From positions 62,001 to 126,000 of the forward strand of contig JBAOHL010000007.1 in the NCBI GenBank assembly GCA_037045045.1: a DNA stretch of 64,000 nucleotides. Direction: 5' to 3'. The position numbers and the translations under genes are program-made. This DNA comes from Phosphoribacter sp037045045 (lineage in GTDB: Bacteria; Actinomycetota; Actinomycetes; Actinomycetales; Dermatophilaceae). Of the stretch, positions 6,664 to 15,518 are shown piece after piece. The notes beneath the pieces were generated by a model, which made no database searches, was not told where the DNA came from, and saw nothing but the letters and a program-made list of their open reading frames with translations. The stretch's first letter is position 1. The number at the start of each line of letters is the position of its first letter.

Positions 6664-7000
6664 CCGTCGGCCGCGCAGGACCCTGCGGGGGGACCGGCGC
6701 CCGTGTCGCGCGGTCCGCCCCAGCCGCTGAGCCATCTAACAGCCGGATCATGCCGACCTTGTTATCGAATTGTGATGGTGATCGAACAAGTGATCGGTTA
6801 TGGAAGCGGACCTGCGAAAAAACAGAGCTGTGATTTCTTGAATTCCATCGGTGGCATTCCCGAATAGCGTGTGTTTCCAATGGGATTCGAGTGACGGCAG
6901 TTCTGCCTGGGACTGATGAGCCCTACTCTCGATTGAGCTGCGAGAACCGCTTTCGGGCGCTCGCCCCGCCCCGAAACCGTCGCCGAAAGGAGCCCGTCGC
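6664..7000. promoter_or_regulatory. AT-rich leader/promoter region of the NlpC/P60 gene
   Basis: About 340 bases without a gene. Positions 6755-6890 are strikingly AT-rich compared with the surroundings. They carry a directly repeated GTGATCG (about 6779 and 6794) and an A6 run. The 3' part (6890-6995) can form several local stems, then GAAAGGAG precedes the GTG start at 7001. It probably holds the promoter and regulatory sites of the hydrolase gene. I looked for a c-di-AMP (ydaO) riboswitch, common before such genes, and did not find its conserved core. Confidence 0.45.
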
Positions 7001-8377
7001 GTGTCGACCCCCATCCTGCCGACGCGTCGCTCCCGGCGACTGGGGGTGTCCTGTGCTATCGGAGCTGCCCTCGTCTTCGTGATGGCGGCCCCCGCAGAGG
7101 CCGCGAACGATCCGGTGTTCCCGTCCGCCGACGAGGTCGCCGCTGCGAAGAACGCCGTCTCGGGCGCCAGCGCGCAGGTCGCGGCCATCGACGCGGAACT
7201 GGCGAGCGCTCGCCGCCAGCTCGGCGACGCTCAGCAGCGCGCCGCCGCGGCGGGCGAGTCGGCCAACGCCGCCCAGCTCGAGCTGGCCCGCCGGACACAG
7301 GAGAGCGACACGGCTCGAGCAAGCGCCGACGCGGCCCGGGGAAAGGCCGACCAGGCCACCCTTGCGGTGTCTCGGTATGCCGCGGAGGTCTTCCAGGGGG
7401 GCGGGCAGATTTCCCAGCTCGACATGATCGTCGGCGGCGACCCCGGCGACACCCTCGACCGGGCGAGCGGGCTCGACGCGGTGGGCAACGAGCAGGCCCG
7501 GGTGATGCGGGAGGCCGAGACAGCCCGCCATCTGTCCCGCATCGCCGATCAGGCCGCCCAGGAGGCCACCGACCGCCAGGCCAGCGCCGCGGCCAGCGCC
7601 CAGCAGGCGGCCTCCCAGGCCCAGTCGCAGGCCGACACCGCGACCGCGCAGGCGGCCGCGGTGAGCCAGCGCAGCGAACAGGCGGTCGGTCAACTCGCCA
7701 CGCTGCGCAACACATCGGTCCAACTCGAGCGTGACCGGCAGGCGGGGTTGGCCGCCCAGGAGCAGGCGCGTATCGAGGCCGAGAACCGGCGCCGCGCCGA
7801 GGCCGCGGCCGAAGCAGCTCGGGTTGCCGCCGAACAACAACGCGCCCGTGAGGCTGCCGCGGCGCGCGAGGCCGCCGCGGAGTCGGCCCGTCGGGCTGCG
7901 GCTGCCGCGGCTGCGGCCAAGGCGGCGTCGGCGCCGACACCAGCCCCTGCCCCCTCGCCCGGCACGAAGACCGGGACGACGACGGGCTCGACCCCGGCCA
8001 AGCTGCCGGCCCCCTCGGGTGGGGTCGCCGCGGTGATCTCCTTCGCCCGCGCCCAACTCGGCGAGCCGTACGTGTGGGGCGCGGGCGGACCGGGCACCTG
8101 GGACTGCTCGGGGTTGACCATGATGGCCTGGGCGCAGGCCGGGGTGTCATTGTCGCACTACACCGGTAGCCAATGGGGGGAGACGACCCGGGTCCCCCTT
8201 GCCCAGTTGCAGCCTGGCGATCTCGTCTTCTACGGATCCAGCGGTCCGGGCAGCTACCACGTCGGCCTCTACATCGGCGGCGGTCAGATGATCCACGCCC
8301 CCCGGACCGGGGACGTCGTCAAGATCTCGTCCATCTACTACATGGGCGATCTGCTGCCCTACGGCGGCCGCCCCTGA
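7001..8377 (+). CDS. Secreted NlpC/P60 peptidoglycan endopeptidase (RipA-like layout)
   Basis: A 458-residue protein starting at GTG with GAAAGGAG before it. Residues 1-35 form a signal peptide (RRSRRLG, hydrophobic stretch, APAEAAN cleavage zone). Residues ~40-300 are a long Ala/Gln/Arg-rich coiled coil, followed by a Pro/Thr linker (~305-340). The C-terminal domain is NlpC/P60 with the catalytic Cys in WDCSGLTMMAW, His in SYHVGLYIG and a downstream polar residue in MIHAPRTGD. It should cut D-Glu to meso-DAP-type peptide bonds in peptidoglycan during cell separation. The coiled coil resembles that of RipA and PcsB proteins, which keeps the domain inactive or links it to FtsEX. Confidence 0.9.
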   Translation: MSTPILPTRRSRRLGVSCAIGAALVFVMAAPAEAANDPVFPSADEVAAAKNAVSGASAQVAAIDAELASARRQLGDAQQRAAAAGESANAAQLELARRTQESDTARASADAARGKADQATLAVSRYAAEVFQGGGQISQLDMIVGGDPGDTLDRASGLDAVGNEQARVMREAETARHLSRIADQAAQEATDRQASAAASAQQAASQAQSQADTATAQAAAVSQRSEQAVGQLATLRNTSVQLERDRQAGLAAQEQARIEAENRRRAEAAAEAARVAAEQQRAREAAAAREAAAESARRAAAAAAAAKAASAPTPAPAPSPGTKTGTTTGSTPAKLPAPSGGVAAVISFARAQLGEPYVWGAGGPGTWDCSGLTMMAWAQAGVSLSHYTGSQWGETTRVPLAQLQPGDLVFYGSSGPGSYHVGLYIGGGQMIHAPRTGDVVKISSIYYMGDLLPYGGRP

Positions 8378-8393
8378 CGGGTCATCGTCAGGG
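8372..8393 (+). terminator. Intrinsic terminator after the NlpC/P60 gene
   Basis: CCCTGACG (8372-8379) and CGTCAGGG (8386-8393) form a perfect 8-bp stem with a 6-base loop, followed by TTCTCATT. The stop codon of the hydrolase is inside the left arm. Confidence 0.6.
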
Positions 8394-8542
8394 TTCTCAT
8401 TGAACTTGCATCAATCTCACGGTGGCGCGAGATGGCGCATGCGGGGACCCCGCCAAGGAGCCCGGGCCGCGGGGTGAATGCACCGCCGGGCTCGGCACAC
8501 CCACATGACGAGCTGACCGGCGCCCACTGCCGGCAGGACAGT

Positions 8543-8564
8543 CTTCGTCGAATCTCAACCTGCC
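8543..8564 (+). promoter_or_regulatory. Copper-locus box, copy 1
   Basis: This 22-bp sequence (CTTCGTC, then AA, then CTCAACC and GCC at its end) matches the box at 11423-11444 at 19 of 22 positions. It lies 100 bases upstream of the copper-associated membrane protein gene. The two boxes flank the response regulator of the locus, so it is the natural candidate for the DNA it binds. TCRAA and TCAA lie about 7 bases apart, resembling a half-site repeat. Confidence 0.5.
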
Positions 8565-8663
8565 CGCGGGCGAATCTGCGCATCCGCCGGCCAAGGTCAG
8601 GACGGACACGCACGCGACCCCCCGCGTCGGCACGGCGTCGGGGCACGACCGGAGGAGCGACCC

Positions 8664-9311
8664 GTGACCGTCATCGCCGACACAACAACACCGACCACAC
8701 GCAGGGCGCTGGCCCCAGCCCTGGGGGCCCTTGCCCTGGGGGCGGCGGTTCTGGGTTACCTGGTGCCTGATCGAACGGTCGGCGCGGGCATGAGCGGCAT
8801 GTCGATGACCCACTACATGGGTCTGCTCGCCGTCAACCAGCCGTGGAACCTCCTACTGTTCATGGCGGCACCGGTCATCCTGGCCGAGACTCTGGCGATC
8901 ACCGAACTCGTCCTGCTGTTCAAGGCTGACGCGCCGCCGTGGATCCGCCGCCTGAGCCGCTATGCCGGCCTCGTCGCCGGACCCCTCATGGTCGGCATCG
9001 TCGTCCATCTGCTGCGCAACGCCGTCATTCCACTGAGCGCCGGCGGTGGCTGGCGTGGCCCGGCCGACGTCATAGCCGTCTTCTCCTACCTTCTCGCCGC
9101 GGCACCCCTGATCGGCATCACCCTGGTCGAGATCGGCCTGCTCGGCCGGGACAGCACGGATGCCCGCAAGTGGCACACGATCTGCGTCGGCGTCTTCCTG
9201 GTCGTCGCCCATGTCGCGATGATCTTCGGAATGCTCGACCCGACCGTCCTGGGCTGGAGCCCGACCCACCAGATGCCCGGCGGCACCCTCATGCCCGGCA
9301 TGACCCACTGA
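8664..9311 (+). CDS. Copper-associated polytopic membrane protein
   Basis: A 215-residue protein from GTG 8664 with a GGAG ribosome binding site. About five membrane segments can be seen (roughly residues 18-36, 50-76, 95-113, 133-152, 165-185). Met/His-rich clusters flank them: MSGMSMTHYM near the first helix and HQMPGGTLMPGMTH at the C-terminus, typical of copper(I) handling. I associate this architecture with small actinobacterial permease-like proteins (DUF6803-like) next to copper-response genes, but the family name is uncertain. The shared upstream box ties it to the neighbouring two-component system. Confidence 0.6.
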   Translation: MTVIADTTTPTTRRALAPALGALALGAAVLGYLVPDRTVGAGMSGMSMTHYMGLLAVNQPWNLLLFMAAPVILAETLAITELVLLFKADAPPWIRRLSRYAGLVAGPLMVGIVVHLLRNAVIPLSAGGGWRGPADVIAVFSYLLAAAPLIGITLVEIGLLGRDSTDARKWHTICVGVFLVVAHVAMIFGMLDPTVLGWSPTHQMPGGTLMPGMTH

Positions 9312-9511
9312 ACCCAAGCCACGGGGGATAACCACTCCAGGTCCCCCCCGCCGGGAGAGTCGACGACCACCGACGTGGGACGGAGCGACCCGATGAGTGT
9401 CGGCATTGACGCAGGACCACCCGACCGCCACTGCCTTCACCCTTGCCACGACGGCGCCCCTTCGGCGGGGTATCGGACGTTCGTCAGGCCCTCTCGAAGG
9501 GCGGGCGGAAC
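9312..9511. other. Convergent intergenic region
   Basis: Two hundred bases between the membrane protein and the end of the histidine kinase gene. It has a C-rich run at about 9344-9350 but no clear hairpin or gene. Confidence 0.3.
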
Positions 9512-10639
9512 TAGTCGGGACCGGCAGGCAGTTCCAGGGTGACCGTCACCCCGTGGCCCGGGCCGGCGCTGGTGAGGGAGATCTGGCCGCCATGAGCGTC
9601 GACGATGGCCCTGCTGATGGTCAGGCCGATGCCCGTGCCGGTGCGGTCGCGGGTCCGGGCGGAGTCGCCGCGGTAGAACCGTTCGAAGACGTGGCCGAGT
9701 TGGTCGGGCCGGAGACCCTCGCCGTTGTCGGTGACAGCGAGGACCGCATTGCGGCCGTCGCGACGGGCGCTGACGCTGACTGTGCCTCCCGGCGGGGTGT
9801 GGCGTAGCGCGTTGGCGAGCAGGTTGGCGAGGACCTGCCCGATCCGGTGGGGGTCGACCCGGGCGGTGAGGTCTGCCGGGACCGACGGGCCGAGTGCCAG
9901 GGTGACTCCCTTCGCCGCGTAGCGATCGAGCAGGCCTCGCCCGGGCGGCCTGCAGGAGCGAGGAAACGGTCACGGCGCGCACGTCGAGGTGCAGGCGGCC
10001 TTCCTCGGCCCTGGAGACATCGTCGATATCGTCCGCGAGCCGGGAGAGCCGCTCGGTCTGCTGCGCGAGCACCGCCCTCGATTCCTCGCCCAAGCTGGCA
10101 ACCCCGTCGTGCAAGCCCTCGTGGTAGGCGCTCAGGGTCGCGATGGGGGTGCGCAACTCGTGGGCGAGGTCGGCGAGCATGCGCCGTCGGGTGTCTTCGA
10201 CGCCTTCCAGGCGGGCGGCCATGGTGTTGAAGGCAGCGGCGAGGGTGTCTAGTTCGGTTCCGGACCCGACCGGTGGGACCCGGGTGGCGTAGTGACCGCG
10301 GCGCAGTTCCCGGGCCGCACGGGTGAGCTCGTCGAGGGGCCGGCGCAGGAGGCGGGTGAGGAACCAGGTGACGGCGATTGCGGCGAGCAGGGAGATGAGC
10401 AAGCCCACGCCGACCGAGACGAGGGAGGCATCGCGGTAGGCCAGCTCGATGTGGCCGAGTTCCGGCGAGTTCTCCTGGAGGCCGAATTCCAGCAGGTGCT
10501 GATGGAAGATCGGCGGACCGACGAGGGCCGCCACGAGCCCGACAGTGAGAGCGCCCGCGACCAGGACGATGGTCTGTCCGGCCATCAGCCGGGCGGCCAG
10601 GCCTCGGGACGCGGTGGGGGTGGTTCGTCGGCCGGTCAT
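9512..10639 (-). CDS. Sensor histidine kinase of the copper locus (frame broken once)
   Basis: The start ATG at 10639 overlaps the response regulator stop (ATGA). The protein has a first membrane helix (about residues 14-40), an extracytoplasmic stretch, a second helix, and a HAMP linker (RLLRRPLDELTRAARELRRG). The phospho-acceptor His lies in DLAHELRTPIATL. Near 9945 one extra base shifts the frame. The ATPase domain then continues in another frame with LANLLANALRHTPPGG, VTDNGEGL and a glycine-rich TGTGIGLTI, down to a TAG at 9512-9514. Removing one base restores about 375 residues. The partner gene and the copper oxidase nearby suggest it senses periplasmic-side copper; this is inference. 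Confidence 0.8.
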
Positions 10640-11361
10640 CCTGGGCCCATCCGGTATCCGATGCCCCGCACCGTAGCGATGTAGCGGGAGGTGTCGGGGT
10701 CGTCGCCGAGTTTGCGCCGCAGGTGGGCGATGTGGACGTCGACGAGGTGCTCGTCGCCGACCCATCCACCGCCCCACACCTCGTCGATGAGTTGACGTCG
10801 CGAGAAGGCCATCGCCGGGCGCGCGGCGAGCACCATGAGCAGGTCTCGTTCGGTGGGAGTCAGGGCGACCGGCGCTCCGGCGAGGTGGACCTGCTGACCG
10901 GCCGGGTCCACGCGCAGCTCGCCGAAGGCCCACACCGGCTGCTGTCCCCGAACCTGGGCGGGGCCAGCACCGGTACGGGGGCGGCGCAGGACCGTCCGCA
11001 CCCGGGCGACGAGCTCGCGGACGCTGAACGGTTTCGTGACGTAGTCGTCGGCCCCGACCGACAGGCCGACGAGGGTGTCCACCTCGTCATTGCGGGCGGT
11101 GACGACGATGACGTAGCAGTCGGAGAAGGTGCGGATCTGGCGGCATACCTCGATGCCGTCCAATCCGGGCAGGCCCAGGTCGAGGATGACGACGTCCGGA
11201 GCCTGCTCCCGGGCAGCGTGCACCCCGTCCGGACCCGTATGCACGACGGTGACCCGATAGCCGGCGCGGGAGAGGTAGGCGCCGACCATCGCCGCGAGCG
11301 CCTGTTCGTCCTCGACGACGAGGACGCTGCGGGCGTGCTCGGGCGCGATGAAGCTGGTCAC
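10636..11361 (-). CDS. OmpR/PhoB-type response regulator
   Basis: The receiver domain has the phospho-acceptor Asp in DVVILDLGLPGLDG, the conserved Thr in VIVVTARND and the Lys in DDYVTKPF. The C-terminal winged helix shows LTPTERDLLMVLAARP and VDVHIAHLRRKLG, as in OmpR/PhoB regulators. GTG at 11361 is taken as the start (11364 also possible); longer in-frame starts upstream would add an unlikely N-terminus. It is followed by the kinase with an ATGA overlap. It probably binds the 22-bp boxes at 8543 and 11423, the second of which lies between its own start and the divergent oxidase operon. Confidence 0.85.
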   Translation of the reverse strand: MTSFIAPEHARSVLVVEDEQALAAMVGAYLSRAGYRVTVVHTGPDGVHAAREQAPDVVILDLGLPGLDGIEVCRQIRTFSDCYVIVVTARNDEVDTLVGLSVGADDYVTKPFSVRELVARVRTVLRRPRTGAGPAQVRGQQPVWAFGELRVDPAGQQVHLAGAPVALTPTERDLLMVLAARPAMAFSRRQLIDEVWGGGWVGDEHLVDVHIAHLRRKLGDDPDTSRYIATVRGIGYRMGPG

Positions 11362-11422
11362 CACCACAGTGTCGCCTTCGCCGGCGCCGACAACCGCGCC
11401 CACCGTCGTTCCCGTCGGGGAA

Positions 11423-11444
11423 CTTCGTCAAACCTCAACCGGCC
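11423..11444 (+). promoter_or_regulatory. Copper-locus box, copy 2
   Basis: This 22-bp sequence matches the box at 8543-8564 at 19 of 22 positions, including CTTCGTC and CTCAACC. It sits in the divergent promoter region, 62 bases from the response regulator start and 65 bases from the SHOCT gene start, and could serve both directions. Confidence 0.5.
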
Positions 11445-11508
11445 CACGGTCCGAGCTCCACTCGTCGGCCGGACTCTGGTCGGTGAAGGCAGATGCCCAG
11501 GACTCGAC

Positions 11509-11784
11509 GTGAACACAGAAGGCCCGGAGATGATGTGGGGCAACGGCAGCGGCAACGGCAACGGCATGGGGTGGGGGATGTGGCTGTTCATGGGCGTCGG
11601 CACCCTCGTGTTCTGGCTCGTGGTGCTCGCGATGGTCCGGTCGGTGTTGCCTGCCCGAGGCGGCCAGGACCAGGGGCCGGCGCGGCCCGATCCGTTGACC
11701 CTGCTCACGGAGGGCCGGGCCCGCGGCGAGCTGACCGTCGAGGAGTACGAAGCCCGTCGCCGGCACATCGTCGACGGCCACTGA
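11509..11784 (+). CDS. Small SHOCT-domain membrane protein
   Basis: A 91-residue protein. GTG at 11509 has an AGGA seven bases upstream; ATG at 11530 is an alternative. The N-terminus is Gly/Asn/Met rich (NGSGNGNGMGWGM), then one membrane helix (WLFMGVGTLVFWLVVLAMV). The C-terminus has the SHOCT pattern LLTEGRARGELTVEEYEARR. SHOCT proteins often sit next to metal-stress genes and are thought to act in oligomeric membrane assemblies. It is 31 bases before the multicopper oxidase and probably co-transcribed. Confidence 0.75.
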   Translation: MNTEGPEMMWGNGSGNGNGMGWGMWLFMGVGTLVFWLVVLAMVRSVLPARGGQDQGPARPDPLTLLTEGRARGELTVEEYEARRRHIVDGH

Positions 11785-11815
11785 CCTGCCCGAACGACCA
11801 CTCCGGAAAGGCACC

Positions 11816-13333
11816 ATGACCTCCCCCCTGCCCTCACGACGCAGCATCCTGCTCGGTGGCCTGGGCGTCGCGGCCACCGCGACCCTGACCGCCTGCACGG
11901 GCGGCGGCGGCATGACCGGTATGCCGTCGCGCAGCTTCGGCGCGCCGAGCCCCGTATCCACGTCGCCGGGTCAGCGGCTCGTCGAGAAGAGCCTCACCGC
12001 CAAACCCGTCACCCTCGACCTCGGCGGCCGGACCGTGTCGACGTGGGCGTACGGGGACACCGCGCCCGGCCCCCTGGTGCGGGCCAGCGCCGGCGACCTG
12101 CTGCGGGTGACCCTGGATAACCAACTCCCGGCGGACACGACGATCCACTGGCACGGCATCCGGCTGCGCAACGCCGCCGACGGGGTCCCCGGCCTCACCC
12201 AGGACCCGGTCAAGCCGGGCGGGAGATTCGTCTACGAGTTCACCGCGCCCGATCCGGGCACGTACTTCTTCCACTCGCACGTCGGGGTGCAGATCGACCG
12301 GGGCCTCTACGGGCCGCTGGTCATCGACGATCCCGCAGAGCCGGGCGGCTACGACGCCGAGTGGGTGCTCGTCCTCGACGACTGGATCGACGGCACCGGC
12401 AGCACCCCCGACGACGTGCTCGCCAGGCTCGTCGCGGACGGCGGCACCGCCTCCGGCGGGTCCGGCGGGATGGGTGGCATGGGCGGGATGGACCACGGCT
12501 CGATGGGGGGCATGGGTGGGATGTCGATGGGCAGCCCCCCATGGGGTGACGCGGGCGACGTCACGTACCCACTGTTCCTCGTCAACGGCAAGCCCCCGGC
12601 GGCGCCCGACGTGCTGACCGCCACCCCGGGTCAGCGGGTCCGGCTTCGGGTCATCAACGCCGGCGCCGACACGATCTTCACGGTCGCTCTCGGCGGGCAC
12701 CGGATGCGGATCACCCACACCGACGGGTATGCCGTGCAGCCGGTCGACGTCGACGCGTTCTACGTCGGGATGGGCGAGCGCTACGACGCGATCGTCACCC
12801 TCGGCGACGGGGTCTTTCCCCTCGTCGCCAGGCCCTTCGGCAAGACGAGCGGCGGCCAGGGCCTGGCCCTGATCCGCACCGGGGCCGGCGCAGCTCCCGG
12901 GCCCGGAGTCACTCCGGGCGAGGTGTCAGGACAGGTGCTCATCGGCTCCCAGTTGCGCCCCGCCGACGCGGCTCGCCTGCCCGCCAAGACCCCGGACGCG
13001 ACTGCCCAACTGCTCCTGCAGGGCTCGATGAAGCCCTATCGGTGGGGCATCAACGGGGCACCCTACGGACAGAACGAACCCCTGACCGTCAAGGCCGGGC
13101 AGCGGCTGCGGATCGACGCGGTGAACATGACGATGATGACCCACCCGCTGCACCTGCACGGGCACACCTTCGCGCTGCCCTCCGGGCTGCGCAAGGACAC
13201 CGTCCTCATGGCCCCCATGCAATCGTTGTCGATCGACCTCGACGCGGACAACCGCGGTGACTGGATGGTCCACTGCCACAACATCTATCACGCCGAGGCC
13301 GGCATGATGATCGCCCTCAACTACGCCACCTGA
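11816..13333 (+). CDS. Multicopper oxidase, Tat-exported lipoprotein-like
   Basis: A 505-residue protein. The N-terminus has a twin-arginine signal (SRRSILLGGLG) ending in a lipobox (LTAC), so it is probably exported folded and anchored on the outer face of the membrane. All copper motifs are present: HWHGIRL, FHSHVG, HPLHLHGHTF and the HCHNIYHAEAGMM end that carries T1 and T3 ligands. A Met/Gly/His-rich insert (GGMGGMGGMDHGSMGGMG, about residues 215-240) resembles the CueO methionine-rich loop that binds Cu(I). It most likely oxidises toxic Cu(I) to Cu(II). The context with a two-component system supports copper detoxification. Confidence 0.9.
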   Translation: MTSPLPSRRSILLGGLGVAATATLTACTGGGGMTGMPSRSFGAPSPVSTSPGQRLVEKSLTAKPVTLDLGGRTVSTWAYGDTAPGPLVRASAGDLLRVTLDNQLPADTTIHWHGIRLRNAADGVPGLTQDPVKPGGRFVYEFTAPDPGTYFFHSHVGVQIDRGLYGPLVIDDPAEPGGYDAEWVLVLDDWIDGTGSTPDDVLARLVADGGTASGGSGGMGGMGGMDHGSMGGMGGMSMGSPPWGDAGDVTYPLFLVNGKPPAAPDVLTATPGQRVRLRVINAGADTIFTVALGGHRMRITHTDGYAVQPVDVDAFYVGMGERYDAIVTLGDGVFPLVARPFGKTSGGQGLALIRTGAGAAPGPGVTPGEVSGQVLIGSQLRPADAARLPAKTPDATAQLLLQGSMKPYRWGINGAPYGQNEPLTVKAGQRLRIDAVNMTMMTHPLHLHGHTFALPSGLRKDTVLMAPMQSLSIDLDADNRGDWMVHCHNIYHAEAGMMIALNYAT

Positions 13334-13460
13334 GCCGGCGACACGACGGACCTGGGCCGGCCACGACGGGACCTGAGCCGGCGACACGACGTGATCTGAG
13401 CCGGCCACGACGGGACCTGGGCCGGCGACACGACGTGATCTGAGCCGGCGACCTGCTGGC
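13328..13460. repeat. Imperfect ~22-bp tandem repeat after the oxidase gene
   Basis: Six imperfect copies of a unit close to CCTGAGCCGGCGACACGACG follow each other. They alternate CCGGCGACACGACG with CCGGCCACGACGGG, so a higher-order unit of about 44 bp is present nearly three times. The oxidase stop codon lies in the first copy. The array fills the space between the convergent oxidase and ppa genes and may form structured RNA or simply be slippage DNA. Confidence 0.75.
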
Positions 13461-13482
13461 CGACCCCGCCGCGTGGCAAACG

Positions 13483-14008
13483 TCAGTGAGTCGCGTCGGG
13501 CATCCGCCAGCGCGCCGTGGTCAGGCCGGCCGTCTTGGCCCGCTCCATCGCCTCGATGATGACCCGCTCGGCGACAACCCGGCCGAACCACCGGGAGCTG
13601 TCGACGGACTTGCCCGGCTCGAGGTCCTTGTAGGTCTCGAAGAAGTGCCCGATCGCGGCGATCTCGAACTTGTTGACCTGGTCGAGCTCGGTGATGTCCG
13701 CATGCCGCGGGTCGCCGGCCGGTACGCAGAGGATCTTGTCGTCGCCGCCGGCCTCGTCGGTCATCTGGAACACCCCGATCGGCCGGGCCCGCACGACGCA
13801 TCCCGGGAAGGTCGGCTCGTCGAGCAGGACCATGGCATCGAGCGGGTCGCCGTCCTCGCCGAGCGAGTCCTCGATGTAGCCGTAGTCGGACGGGTAGCCC
13901 ATCGACGTGAACAGCCATCGGTCCAGGCGGATCCGCCCGGTCGCGTGATCGACCTCGTACTTGTTGCGGCTGTCCCCGCGGGATTTCGATGGTGACGTCG
14001 AACTCCAC
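13483..14008 (-). CDS. ppa: Inorganic pyrophosphatase (frame broken once)
   Basis: The GTG start at 14008 has GAAAGAGG before it. The first codons give VEFDVTIEIPR; then one extra G in the run near 13976 shifts the frame and the rest follows as DSRNKYEVDH, RWLFTSMGYPSDYGYIEDSL and the metal-binding EDGDPLDAMVLLDEP, ending at 13483. Removing one base gives 174 residues, the normal size of the soluble family I enzyme. It hydrolyses pyrophosphate from biosynthetic reactions and is essential in most bacteria, so a true null is unlikely. Its place before dacB matches the M. tuberculosis order. Confidence 0.85.
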
Positions 14009-14082
14009 GTCTGGCCTCTTTCGGTGTGCTAGGGATGACCTACGCTCGGGGTTCCGCTCGTCGGCGCGTTCCAGGGTAGGGG

Positions 14083-15503
14083 GTGGACATGAGGCGGACG
14101 ATAGCGGTTGCACTCGCGACCCTGCTCGCCCTCGCCGGGTATGTGACCCTCGACATCGTCGACAAGGCCCCCGGCATTCTCACCCTCGCGCCCGAGCCTG
14201 CTCCACCAGCTCCCGACCTCGAGGCCGAGCACGCCGGCCGTCCTTCCCTCGCTCGCGACGCCGGGTATGCCGTTGGCACCGGCAGGTGCCGCCGCCCCGG
14301 CGCCGACGTCGGCCGGCGTGCAGGCCGCGCTCGGTGCCGTCCTGGCCGACCCGCGCCTCGCCGGGAGGGTCTCCGCCGTGGTCCGGGACGGGCTCACCGG
14401 GGCCCACTTGCTCGACGTCGCCCCCGACGCTCCCCGAGTGCCGGCCTCGGTGCTCAAACTCGCCGCCGCTGCGGCGGTGACCGCCGCCCTTCCCGTGGGC
14501 GCCACCGCCGACACGACCGTCGTCCTCGAGCCCGGCGCCGCCCGGGTCGTGCTCGTCGCCGGCGGCGACACCCTGCTCGACCCCGGGCCCGGCGACCCGA
14601 CCGCGGTGGCTGGGCGAGCCGGGCTGGCCGACCCTGGCCGCCCAGACCGCCCAGGCGTTACGCGCCAACGGAATCGGTCACGTCAGCCTCGGTCTGGACC
14701 TCTCGTTTGGCGCCGGCCCACCCGTCGCCCCCACGTGGCTGCCGACATACCGACCGACCGGCATCACCGGCCCCGTGACGATGCTCGCACTCGCCACCCA
14801 GCGGGCCACCCCCGGTCAGCCGGCCCCGGCCGACCCACCGGGCGAGGTGCTCGCCGCGTTCGCGGCACGGCTCACCGAGGCACAGATCGCGGTCACCGTC
14901 GACAAGGCCCCGCGTCCTGTCGCAGCCGGATCGAGCGAGATCGCCCGGGTCGGCCTCGGCGCCGATCGCCGACCAAATGGCGCTCGCCCTCGTCGAGAGC
15001 GACAACGCCCTGACCGAGGCGATCGCCCGCCAGGCCGCGGCCCGCTCGGGCGGCGGCACCGACTTCGCCGGGACTGCGGCCTGGGTGCGGCACACCCTGA
15101 CCGGGCTGGGGCTCGACCTCACCGGGGTCCACACTGTCGACGCGTCCGGGTTGTCCCGACAGAACCTCGTCCCGGCCCGGCTGCTGGTCGACGTCCTCGA
15201 GCTGGGGGTCGCCGACAAGGTGCCGGCCTGGCGCGCGACGGTGGCCGGCCCTCGCGGTGGGCCACCTCACGGGCACGTTGACCGAGCGATTCGCCGAGGC
15301 CGACGGCCTCGCCGGGGCCGGCGTGGTCCGCGGCAAGACCGGGACCCTCACCGGTGTCGACAGCCTCGCCGGCACGGTCGTCACCGCCGACGGACGCTTG
15401 CTGACCTTCGCCGTCCTGTACCAAGGTTCCGGGGGGAACATCGACCACGCGCGCGGCGTTGGATCGGTTCGGAGCGACGCTGGCCACCTGCGGCTGCCGC
15501 TGA
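14083..15503 (+). CDS. dacB: D-alanyl-D-alanine carboxypeptidase, PBP4 type (frame broken ~5 times)
   Basis: Starts at ATG 14083 with a signal-anchor (TIAVALATLLALAGYVTL). Five single-base insertions (near 14215, 14633, 14957, 15249 and 15452) must be removed to read through to TGA 15501-15503. The restored protein has the PBP4 motifs: SxxK in PASVLKLAAAAA, SxN in ESDNALTEAIAR and KTG in VRGKTGTLTGVDSLAG. It trims D-Ala or cuts cross-links in peptidoglycan outside the membrane. The motif set being complete across three frames argues that the gene is functional in the organism. The next gene starts 16 bases later. Confidence 0.8.
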
Positions 15504-15518
15504 CCACGAGGGGAACCA

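Noticed and set aside
6750..7000. c-di-AMP (ydaO) riboswitch before the NlpC/P60 gene
   Set aside because: The conserved core elements of that riboswitch could not be found in the leader; only AT-richness and local stems are visible.
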